This document shows, in pieces, positions 6,216 through 12,807 of a DNA stretch of 23,787 nt; position 1 is the first letter of the stretch; each line of letters opens with the position of its first letter. Below the pieces are notes generated by a model that saw only the letters and a program-made list of their open reading frames with translations, had not been told where the DNA came from and did not search any database. The position numbers were made by a program, and so were the translations under genes. The DNA is from an uncultured Collinsella sp. Its GTDB lineage: Bacteria; Actinomycetota; Coriobacteriia; Coriobacteriales; Coriobacteriaceae. The DNA lies in NCBI GenBank assembly GCA_900545445.1, contig UQZH01000032.1:1-23787 (forward strand). Reading direction: 5' to 3'.

Positions 6216-6340
6216 AGCCGGTTCCGGATTGGTTATCGGAGGCACTGCTTGGGTCACAAGCAATTTCGGAACCGGCTACGAGGCCAGTCGTGAAGGAATG
6301 CCAGGCAGAGCCGGAATGGGACTAAGTGGTTCTACCTGGC
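6216..6340 (-). promoter_or_regulatory. Candidate riboswitch-like leader RNA, copy 2 (before KDPG aldolase)
   Basis: Second copy of the element at 3408-3525. P1 is 6331-6340 with 6300-6309 (10 bp, GCCAGGTAGA with TCTGCCTGGC) and carries AGTCCCATTCCGGC in its loop (GCCGGAATGGGACT at 6310-6323 on the plus strand). AGTC in that loop can pair with GACT (6286-6289). P2 is a perfect 11-bp stem (6267-6277 with 6216-6226, AGCCGGTTCCG) around hairpin P3 (6246-6250 with 6258-6262) and AGCAGTGCCTCCGATAACC (6231-6249). P1 and P2 arms differ from copy 1 but stay paired. It ends about 60 nt before the aldolase start codon. Confidence 0.68.
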
Positions 6341-6410
6341 CGGAGAAATCGGGGAGCGGGTTGCAGAGGTATGGGTATGGGAAACTGCAGCCCGCGGAAT
6401 GGGGAACGAA

Positions 6411-7445
6411 TTAACGGGCGACGCGGGTGCCACCGTCGGCGGCGTTGGCCACGGCAGCGATCTCGTCGGCGGTCACCAGGTTGGAATCGCCCTTGATGGT
6501 GAGCTTGAGGATCGAGGCCGCGATGGCGTAGTTGACGGCAGCCTGCGGATCGAAATCGTTGATGAGGGCATGGACGAGGCCAGCGTTGAAAGCGTCGCCG
6601 GCGGCAACGCCCTCGAGCACGTGCACGTCGTGAGCAGGGGAGAACCAGTGCTCGCCGCTCTCGGCGTCATAGAGCATGCCCATCCAGATGGAGCGCTCGA
6701 CGCAGGAGATGTTGCGGACGACCGAGGCGACCTTTTTGCAGCCGTACTCGGCGCAGATCTGACGGGCCATCTCGACGTAGGTGTCGCGCTCCTCGATGCC
6801 GTGGGCAAGGGAGCCGGAGACGCAGGTCATGCCGAGGCCGGCGGGTGCGTCCTCGTCGTTGGCGATGCAGATGTCGACGAGCGGCAGGAGCTCCTTCATG
6901 GTTGCCTGCGACTTCTCGGGCGACCACATCTTGCCGCGGTAGTTAACGTCGCACACGGTGGTGATGCCCTTGGCGCGGCAAGCGGTGAGAGCATCCTTGC
7001 AGGCGGCGGCCATTTCGTCGGAGACGGCGGGCGTCACACCAGAGAAGTAGAAGACGTCGATGCCCTTGAGGATCTCGTCCCAGTCAAAGACGTCGCGCTT
7101 GGCCATGTTAATGGCAGAGTACTTGCGGTCGTAGACGCAGCCGTTGCCGCGCTGCGAGGCACCGACCTCAAAGACATAGGAGCCCAGGCGATCGCCCTGA
7201 CGTACGACGCGCGTGGTGTCGACGTCGTAGACCTTCAACGAACGCAGAGCGCACTCGCCCAGACGGTTGGCCGGGACAACGGAGACGTAAGCGGCCTTGT
7301 CGCCCTGGTAGGCCAGGGAAAGCGCGGTGTTTGCCTCGGCGCCGCCGTAGCGGACATCAAACTCGGTCGCCTGCTCAATGCGCAGGTGGTCTTTGGGCGA
7401 GAGCCTCATCATGATCTCGCCGAAGGTAAGAACCGTTTTACCCAT
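6411..7445 (-). CDS. kdgK: 2-keto-3-deoxygluconate kinase, PfkB family
   Basis: 344-residue ribokinase/PfkB-family sugar kinase that phosphorylates KDG to KDPG using ATP. Seen: the substrate-side glycine motif RYGGAEANTA (32-41) and the C-terminal signature GVAAGDAFNAGL (279-290), which supplies the anion hole and the catalytic base Asp284. MRLSPKDHLRIEQA near the N-terminus is typical of KDG kinases. The ATG at 7445 is preceded by AAGGAGC; an in-frame upstream extension exists only because the leader hairpin happens to lack stops. It is divergent from a LacI regulator and followed by the aldolase, giving a KDG to KDPG to pyruvate plus glyceraldehyde 3-phosphate route. Confidence 0.92.
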   Translation of the reverse strand: MGKTVLTFGEIMMRLSPKDHLRIEQATEFDVRYGGAEANTALSLAYQGDKAAYVSVVPANRLGECALRSLKVYDVDTTRVVRQGDRLGSYVFEVGASQRGNGCVYDRKYSAINMAKRDVFDWDEILKGIDVFYFSGVTPAVSDEMAAACKDALTACRAKGITTVCDVNYRGKMWSPEKSQATMKELLPLVDICIANDEDAPAGLGMTCVSGSLAHGIEERDTYVEMARQICAEYGCKKVASVVRNISCVERSIWMGMLYDAESGEHWFSPAHDVHVLEGVAAGDAFNAGLVHALINDFDPQAAVNYAIAASILKLTIKGDSNLVTADEIAAVANAADGGTRVAR

Positions 7446-7488
7446 GGTCGCGTAGCTCCTTCTTGCTCGTGCGTACACCTTTGATATG

Positions 7489-7546
7489 GCGTTGGCACGC
7501 AGGTGCCAAGACGGTAGGGTGCGTCTTTGCACCTGCGTGCCAACGC
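7489..7546 (-). promoter_or_regulatory. 58-nt leader hairpin with invariant loop, copy 2 (before kdgK)
   Basis: Essentially perfect stem GCGTTGGCACGCAGGTGC with its complement, plus an inner AAGACG/CGTCTT, closing on the same 8-nt loop as copy 1 (GTAGGGTG at 7514-7521 on the plus strand; CACCCTAC in the transcript). Compared with 3547-3604 the stem differs at several base pairs, all changed on both sides. It lies between the operator and the kdgK ribosome binding site. Confidence 0.72.
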
Positions 7547-7550
7547 TCAC

Positions 7551-7617
7551 CGAAATCGGTTTACGAAATCGGTTTCGTTTCGAGTTGTAGTATACTCACC
7601 TACAGCGTTTTGCAACC
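7551..7617. promoter_or_regulatory. Divergent kdgK / lacI-type promoter with two overlapping operators
   Basis: Two tandem boxes, CGAAATCGGTTTAC (7551-7564) and the perfect palindrome CGAAATCGGTTTCG (7564-7577), are spaced 13 bp centre to centre. AGTATACT (7589-7596) gives a TATACT -10 on both strands. On the minus strand TTGCAA (7610-7615) lies 15 bp upstream of it. For kdgK the boxes fall just after the expected transcription start, a repressing position. Confidence 0.7.
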
Positions 7618-7680
7618 GAGATTTTTAAAAAAATGCCTAAAATGGCTCAGACCGCCGACAATTGGGAAACGGGGTGCGTT

Positions 7681-8703
7681 ATGGCGCAGATGAGAATCAA
7701 GGACATTGCCGCCGAGGCGGGCGTGAGCCCGGCCACGGTCTCGCGCTATCTCAACAACCGCCCCGGGCAAATGACCGAGGAAACCCGTGCTCGCATCGCG
7801 GCGGTTATCGAGCGCACCGGCTATCGCCCGCGTGCCGCCGCGCGCAATCTACGCAGCTCGCGCACCAACCTCATCGGCGTGATCCTGGCCGACATCGCCA
7901 ACCCGTTCTCCAGCGCCATGCTCGAAGGGCTTTCCGTCAGCGCCGCCGCGCGCGGCTGCTCGCTCATGACGGCCATTAGCGGCAACGACCCCGCTAAGGA
8001 AGCGGAGTCGCTTACCAGGCTTATCGATGCCGGCGTGGACGGCCTGGTCGTCAACACCTGCGGAGGCAATGACGAGGCGATCGCCGCGGCAGCGGGACGT
8101 CTGCCTGTTGTGCTGCTCGACCGCGACGTTGCCGACGGCGGTGTCGATCTGGTGACATCTAACAACCGTGAGCTGGTCGCTGGCTTGGTAGACGAGCTCG
8201 CCGCCGCTGGCAGCGAGCGCCTGTGCCTGCTCACCGAGGCAAGCGACGACAGCCCCGTGCGTCGAGAGCGCGCCGAGGCCTTTACCGACGAGCTGTCGCG
8301 CCGCGGACTTGCGGGCGAGGTTGTCACCCTGGCCGACGGTGGCGCCACGGGCATCGGCCGCTTGGACGAGACCATGCGTGACTATGCCGGTAAAAAGCTC
8401 GGCCTCATTGCCGTCAACGGCCTGGTCTTCCTGCGCCTGACCGAGGCTCTGGCGCAGCTTGGTCCCTCGTTACCGGCTGGTCTTAAGATTGCGACGTTTG
8501 ACGATTATCCTTGGAACCACGTGCTCTTTGGCGGTGTGACCACAGCAGCGCAAGACACCCTCACCATTGCCGAGCGCGTAGTCGAGCGTCTGTCCGAGCG
8601 CATCGACGTTGTTACCACCACCGTGGGCGAAGCCGCAAAGCTCGCCCCCAAGCGCATCGAGGTTCCTGGTCACATTGAACACCGCGCTTCGACTTCGCGC
8701 TAG
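7681..8703 (+). CDS. LacI family transcriptional regulator (KdgR-like)
   Basis: 340-residue LacI/GalR regulator. The N-terminal helix-turn-helix and hinge (RIKDIAAEAGVSPATVSRYL, residues 5-24) are followed by a periplasmic-binding-protein-like sensor domain (IGVILADIANPFSSAMLEGL, then DGLVVN, DRDV and FDDYPWNHVLFGGVTT). The ATG at 7681 is chosen because the DNA-binding domain starts immediately after it and a GGGG lies 6 nt upstream; an earlier ATG at 7633 lacks a binding site. Its divergent arrangement with kdgK and the CG-centred palindromes between them make it the probable repressor of the KDG regulon, with KDG or KDPG as a plausible inducer. Both points are inferred. Confidence 0.9.
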   Translation: MAQMRIKDIAAEAGVSPATVSRYLNNRPGQMTEETRARIAAVIERTGYRPRAAARNLRSSRTNLIGVILADIANPFSSAMLEGLSVSAAARGCSLMTAISGNDPAKEAESLTRLIDAGVDGLVVNTCGGNDEAIAAAAGRLPVVLLDRDVADGGVDLVTSNNRELVAGLVDELAAAGSERLCLLTEASDDSPVRRERAEAFTDELSRRGLAGEVVTLADGGATGIGRLDETMRDYAGKKLGLIAVNGLVFLRLTEALAQLGPSLPAGLKIATFDDYPWNHVLFGGVTTAAQDTLTIAERVVERLSERIDVVTTTVGEAAKLAPKRIEVPGHIEHRASTSR

Positions 8704-8756
8704 CCGCTCGTTCGCAACGGCCTGTTCGCGCACGTTTTTTGAGCGCTTGATACGCT

Positions 8757-8790
8757 TTAACCCTGCGGAAACATTTTTCTGCGATAGTAT
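8757..8790 (+). promoter_or_regulatory. GlnR-box-like site and -10 ahead of the glutamine synthetase gene
   Basis: TTAAC-N6-GAAAC (8757-8772) matches the actinobacterial GlnR a/b site gTnAc-n6-GaAAc in all but one specified base. It is followed 12 nt later by a -10-like TAGTAT (8785-8790), with no good -35 in between. A site in that place could stand in for a -35 at an activated promoter. The box is seen; binding is inferred from the adjacent GlnR-like gene. Confidence 0.5.
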
Positions 8791-8837
8791 CTGCGATATA
8801 GACCAGTCGAAACCCGCCCGAAAGAAAGGGGAGCGAC

Positions 8838-10175
8838 ATGAACCAGCAGAACATCGATTACGTACTCCGTTCCGTAGAGCAGCGTGACATCCGCTTTGTG
8901 CGTCTGTGGTTTGTCGATATTCTCGGCCGCCTCAAGAACTTTGCCATTAGCCCCGAGGACCTCGAGGTCGCTTTTGAGGAGGGTATTGGCTTTGACGGCT
9001 CTGCCATCGAGGGCTTTGCCACGCCCGAGGAAGCCGACATGCTGGCGTTCCCCGATGCTTCGACCTTCCAGATTCTGCCGTGGCGCCCGAGCCATAACGG
9101 CGTCGCCCGCGTGTTCTGCGACGTGTGCACTCCCGATTGCAAGCCCTTTGCCGGCGACCCGCGCGATGCCCTGCGCCGCATGTTCCGCAAGGCCGAGAAG
9201 GCTGGTTATCTGCTCAACGTGGGTGCCGAGCTGGAGTATTACTACTTCCCCGACGAGCACACCCCCGAGCCGCTCGACAACGTGGGCTACTTCGATCTTT
9301 CGGTGAGCGATGCCGCTCGCGACCTGCGCCGCAACACGGTCCTCACGCTCGAGAAGATGTCCGTGCCCGTGGAGTACACCTTCCACGCCGCCGGCCGCTC
9401 GCAGCACGGCATGAGCCTGCGCCACGCCGAGGCCCTGAGCATGTCCGACGCCATCACCACGGCCAAGCTCATCATTAAGCAGCAAGCCTACGAGAGCGGT
9501 TGCCACGCCTCCTTTATGCCCAAGCCGTTGGCGGGCGAGGACGGCAGCGCCATGTTTTTGCATCAGTCGCTGTTCGACCACGACGGTAACAACGTCTTTT
9601 GGGGCGAGGACGACGAGAAGTACCACCTCTCCGATATCGCCAAGCACTACATGGCCGGCATCCTGGCGCACGCGCGCGAGATCAGCGCCATCACCAACCC
9701 CACGGTCAACTCCTACAAGCGCATTACTACCGGCGGCGACTCCGTGCCGCAGTACGCCACGTGGGGCCTGCGCAACCGCGCGAGTATGGTCCGCATCCCG
9801 GTCTACAAGCCCGGCAAGCAGCTGTCCACGCGCATCGAGCTTCGCAGCCCCGACCCCATGGCCAACCCGTACCTGGTCAACGCCGTCACGCTGGCGGCTG
9901 GCCTGGACGGCATCGAGCGCAAGCTGGAGCTCCCGCCCGAGGCCACGGCCGAGACGCTCAAGCTCACCGACCGCCAGATGGTCGAGGCCGGCTACACGCC
10001 GCTGCCGCGCTCGCTCAAAGAGGCGCTCGACGTGTTTGAGGACTCGCAGTTTATGAAGGATGCCCTCGGCGAGCACATCCACAGTTTCTTCCTTAAAAAG
10101 AAGCGCGACGAGTGGCATAAGTTTGAGTCCACGATTACCGAGTGGGAGATCAAGCACTACCTGGCGAACTCCTAA
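8838..10175 (+). CDS. glnA: Type I glutamine synthetase family protein with substituted metal ligands
   Basis: 445-residue GS-I (alpha-size) protein, homologous throughout: FDGSAIEGF, the ELEYYYF pair (Glu131, Glu133), ITNPTVNSYKR, WGLRNR and TRIELRSPDPMANPY (Glu334). It lacks the adenylylation loop of GS-I beta. Several conserved positions differ: the usual HHEVxxGQHEI stretch reads FHAAGRSQHGM, so both metal-ligand glutamates are replaced (Ala184, Gly191). The histidine normally first in MHxHxS is Phe240 (MFLHQS), and the flap glutamate region reads GGDSVP. Classical ATP-dependent glutamate-to-glutamine activity is thus uncertain; a divergent ligase or regulatory role is possible. A GlnR-like gene follows after 50 nt, and a GlnR-like box precedes it. 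The ATG at 8838 has AAAGGGGAG upstream. Confidence 0.85.
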   Translation: MNQQNIDYVLRSVEQRDIRFVRLWFVDILGRLKNFAISPEDLEVAFEEGIGFDGSAIEGFATPEEADMLAFPDASTFQILPWRPSHNGVARVFCDVCTPDCKPFAGDPRDALRRMFRKAEKAGYLLNVGAELEYYYFPDEHTPEPLDNVGYFDLSVSDAARDLRRNTVLTLEKMSVPVEYTFHAAGRSQHGMSLRHAEALSMSDAITTAKLIIKQQAYESGCHASFMPKPLAGEDGSAMFLHQSLFDHDGNNVFWGEDDEKYHLSDIAKHYMAGILAHAREISAITNPTVNSYKRITTGGDSVPQYATWGLRNRASMVRIPVYKPGKQLSTRIELRSPDPMANPYLVNAVTLAAGLDGIERKLELPPEATAETLKLTDRQMVEAGYTPLPRSLKEALDVFEDSQFMKDALGEHIHSFFLKKKRDEWHKFESTITEWEIKHYLANS

Positions 10176-10225
10176 TCGCGCTGGCTTGTTCCAGTACGAT
10201 TGAGCTCATTTCCTTGGAGGCCGAT

Positions 10226-10888
10226 ATGTCCGAAAAGAGTGCCCTGTTCATGGCGCGCACGACGCGCTTCCACGAGTTTGCCCGCAGCTTGACGACCACC
10301 TTGGGTGTCGAGGTGAGCCTGGCCACCCCCGATTCGCCGACTGCGGCGCACGACTTTGACCTGCTGATCCTCGATTCCGATGGCATCCGCAGCGACCGCA
10401 TCGATCAGATTGCCAAGTGGCTTGACGATCGCGGCGGCGTCCCCATGCTGGTGATCGTCGACGACGAGGCGCTCGGCACCCTGCGCCTGCCGAATCACGC
10501 GCATGCCGACTTTGTATGCCCCACGGCGACGCCCAACGAGCTTAAGGCTCGCGCGCAGCGCCTGATGGGCGAGGAAGAGACCGTCGCCGCCGACGATGTG
10601 CTCAACATCGATAACCTCGAGATTAACCTGGCTACCTACCAGGTGACGCTCGATAACGAGCCCATCGACCTGACGCTGATGGAGTATTCGCTGCTGAGCT
10701 TTTTGGCGACGCACCCCAACCGTGCCTACAGCCGCGAGGTGCTGCTGCACCGCGTGTGGGGCTTTGAGTACTGCGGCGGTACGCGTACCGTCGACGTGCA
10801 CATCCGACGCATCCGCTCCAAGGTGGGCCCGCAGATCGCGGCACACATCACCACCGTCCGCGGCGTGGGTTATCTGTTTAAGGACTAG
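10226..10888 (+). CDS. glnR: GlnR-like orphan OmpR-family response regulator
   Basis: 220-residue OmpR/PhoB-type regulator. The N-terminal half has a receiver-like fold pattern (DLLILDSD, Asp50) but lacks the acidic pair near the N-terminus and the conserved lysine (CPTATPNEL where receivers carry a Lys-Pro), as in Streptomyces GlnR, which is not a conventional phospho-acceptor. The C-terminal winged helix (about 128-220) contains LDL-like IDLTLMEYSLL, VWGFEYCGGTRTVDVHIRRI and TTVRGVGYLF, strikingly close to GlnR. No histidine kinase is adjacent. The start at 10226 is set by TTGGAGG 5 nt upstream. It lies 50 nt after the glutamine synthetase gene, probably in the same operon, and likely controls nitrogen genes. 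The GlnR assignment is from remembered sequence similarity. Confidence 0.75.
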   Translation: MSEKSALFMARTTRFHEFARSLTTTLGVEVSLATPDSPTAAHDFDLLILDSDGIRSDRIDQIAKWLDDRGGVPMLVIVDDEALGTLRLPNHAHADFVCPTATPNELKARAQRLMGEEETVAADDVLNIDNLEINLATYQVTLDNEPIDLTLMEYSLLSFLATHPNRAYSREVLLHRVWGFEYCGGTRTVDVHIRRIRSKVGPQIAAHITTVRGVGYLFKD

Positions 10889-10892
10889 ATTT

Positions 10893-10929
10893 CCACCACA
10901 AAGGGGACAGGCACCTTTGTGGTGGTTTT
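10893..10929 (+). terminator. Terminator, repeat family 3 copy 1
   Basis: CCACCACAAAGG (10893-10904) pairs with CCTTTGTGGTGG (10914-10925) around GGACAGGCA, then TTTT. It follows the GlnR-like gene by 4 nt. A 41-nt stretch including it (10889-10929) recurs without change at 21385-21425. Confidence 0.85.
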
Positions 10930-11043
10930 GCCGCATGCGTGGATCCCTTTCGAGTTTGCAGCAGAACTTAAGCCTTCCTAAAAGATTGCGTTCTCATACA
11001 CGTTCACCCGCATATTGGGGTACAACTCAACGTGAACAATGAT

Positions 11044-11070
11044 GGCCCGCCACGTGTTTGGCGGGCCTTT
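11044..11070 (+). terminator. Hairpin in the htrA leader, terminator-like
   Basis: Perfect 9-bp stem GGCCCGCCA/TGGCGGGCC (11044-11052 with 11059-11067), loop CGTGTT, followed by TTTGG. It lies only 30 nt before the htrA start codon, so it is either the end of an upstream short transcript or a leader attenuator. Upstream GTTCAC and GTGAAC half sites flank the candidate promoter region; no clear -35/-10 pair could be assigned. Confidence 0.5.
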
Positions 11071-11096
11071 GGTTATTTGACGAAAGGATCGCAGCT

Positions 11097-12557
11097 ATGA
11101 GCGAGAACGATTCCCAGCGCCCCCAGGATCCGGGTAATGCCGGCGAGACTCAGCAGCAGCCGCGCGTACAGGTGGAGTCGACGCCTGCCGACAGCAACAT
11201 TCCCTACGTGCAGGCCTACGACACGCAGACCGGCAAGCCGCTGGGCGGCCAACAGGTCGTGAACAAGCACACGGTGGTCAAGACCAAGACCAAAAAGCTG
11301 CCGATCTTTATTACGGCACTCGCCGGTTGTGCCTGCGGCGCCCTGCTGGTCATTGCGCTCATTATGAGCGGCACGCTCGATATCGGCGGCGGCAGGAACG
11401 CCGTGACGGCGGGTGCTTCGGGTTCATCGACGCAAAAGATCACGATCGACTCCGAGGACACCACGCTGGCCGAGGCCGTCTCTGCCAAGGCCCTGCCCTC
11501 TGTCGTTTCCATTACCGCCACTTCGAGCGGCAGCCAAAATGGCTCGCTTTCGCAGTCTGCCGACGAGTCGGATGGTTCGGGCAGCGTCGGTTCGGGCGTT
11601 GTGCTCGATACCGAGGGTCACATCCTCACCAACAACCATGTGGTCGATGGCTATGACCAGTACGTGGTTACCATGGATGACGGCACCACCTATGAGGCCG
11701 AGTTCGTGGGCAACGACGCCTCGAGCGACCTGGCCGTCATCAAGCTCAAGGATGCTGACGCCTCCAAGCTCACGCCGATCGAGATTGGTGATTCCTCCAA
11801 GCTCAACGTGGGCGAGTGGGTCATGGCGATCGGCTCGCCGTTCGGCAACGAGCAGTCTGTCTCCACGGGTATTGTGTCGGCGCTGTATCGCTCCACGGCC
11901 ATGAGCTCTACCAGCGGTAACACCATCTACGCCAACATGATCCAGACCGATGCCGCCATCAACCCGGGCAATTCCGGCGGCGCGCTCGTCAACGACAATG
12001 GCGAGCTGGTGGGTATCAACTCGCTCATCGAGAGCTACTCGGGCTCCAGCTCTGGCGTGGGTTTTGCCATTCCGGTTAACTACGCCAAGAACATTGCCGA
12101 CCAGATTATCGACGGCAAGACGCCGGTGCATCCATACATGGGCGCTACGCTTTCGAGCGTCAATGCGCTCAACGCCCGCACCAACAAGCTGAGCACCGAT
12201 AGCGGCGCGTATGTGGCAAGCGTCGTCGAGGACGGTCCTGCCGCCAAGGCTGGCATCCAAGAGGGCGATGTCATTACTAAGCTGGGCGACGATGAGATTA
12301 CGAGCGCCGATGGCCTGATCATCGCGCTGCGCAGCCACGAGGTGGGCGAGAAGGTCGAGATTACGCTCATGCGCGGCAAGGACGAGAAGAAGGTCACGGT
12401 TGAGCTGGGCTCCGACGAGGAGCTGCAGAACCAGCAGCAGGACGACAGTTCGACCGACACCGGCAACGGCGGTATTACCGACGAGCAGCTGCGCCAGTAC
12501 CTGGAGGAGCTACTAGGCCAGCAGGGCCAGGGTCAGGGCTACGGCCAGGGTTACTAA
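11097..12557 (+). CDS. htrA: HtrA/DegP-type membrane-anchored serine protease
   Basis: 486-residue trypsin-like protease for extracytoplasmic protein quality control. A hydrophilic cytoplasmic N-terminus (1-67) precedes one membrane segment (about 68-92, LPIFITALAGCACGALLVIA). The protease domain carries the catalytic triad His181 (TNNHVV), Asp211 (SSDLAVI) and Ser293 (NPGNSGGAL). A PDZ domain (about 345-438) follows, containing AYVASVVEDGPAAKAGIQEG, and the protein ends in a Gln/Gly-rich tail (GQGQGYGQGY). The ATG at 11097 has AAAGGA upstream; an earlier in-frame start would run through the leader hairpin. It is a single-gene unit ended by a strong terminator. The low-complexity tail is unusual but has no assigned role. 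Confidence 0.93.
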   Translation: MSENDSQRPQDPGNAGETQQQPRVQVESTPADSNIPYVQAYDTQTGKPLGGQQVVNKHTVVKTKTKKLPIFITALAGCACGALLVIALIMSGTLDIGGGRNAVTAGASGSSTQKITIDSEDTTLAEAVSAKALPSVVSITATSSGSQNGSLSQSADESDGSGSVGSGVVLDTEGHILTNNHVVDGYDQYVVTMDDGTTYEAEFVGNDASSDLAVIKLKDADASKLTPIEIGDSSKLNVGEWVMAIGSPFGNEQSVSTGIVSALYRSTAMSSTSGNTIYANMIQTDAAINPGNSGGALVNDNGELVGINSLIESYSGSSSGVGFAIPVNYAKNIADQIIDGKTPVHPYMGATLSSVNALNARTNKLSTDSGAYVASVVEDGPAAKAGIQEGDVITKLGDDEITSADGLIIALRSHEVGEKVEITLMRGKDEKKVTVELGSDEELQNQQQDDSSTDTGNGGITDEQLRQYLEELLGQQGQGQGYGQGY

Positions 12558-12583
12558 CGAGCCGTATCGCACATACCGATGCC

Positions 12584-12625
12584 AGAGGGGGCCGTCCCAT
12601 CAATGTGGGACAGCCCCCTCTTTTC
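12584..12625 (+). terminator. Intrinsic terminator after htrA
   Basis: AGAGGGGGC (12584-12592) pairs with GCCCCCTCT (12613-12621); the stem continues with GTCCCA/TGGGAC after one mismatch, closing on loop TCAATG. TTTTC follows. Confidence 0.9.
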
Positions 12626-12807
12626 TCATTGATCCGTTGGGAACGGAGGAAAACGGATCATTTAGAACTGGCAAGGGCATGGTTTGATCGCGCGATCCAC
12701 CCCGGCCTGGTGGCTGCCGATTCGGTGCGGTTCGAAAGGGCTATTCGGCGCCATAGTGACCGGTGGTACTCTAGTAACCGTTTGAAATCGAGCGAAGGAG
12801 TGCCGCT

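Noticed and set aside
7446..7550. N-terminal extension of KDG kinase through the leader, sharing RRTLPSWHL with a reading frame at 3477-3659
   Set aside because: The shared peptide comes from the conserved RNA hairpin on which both frames lie. AAGGAGC before the ATG at 7445 and the family N-terminus fix the true start.
8757..10157. Long minus-strand reading frame opposite the glutamine synthetase gene
   Set aside because: Antisense shadow of a clear GS-I gene; its composition is typical of the complementary frame in GC-rich DNA.
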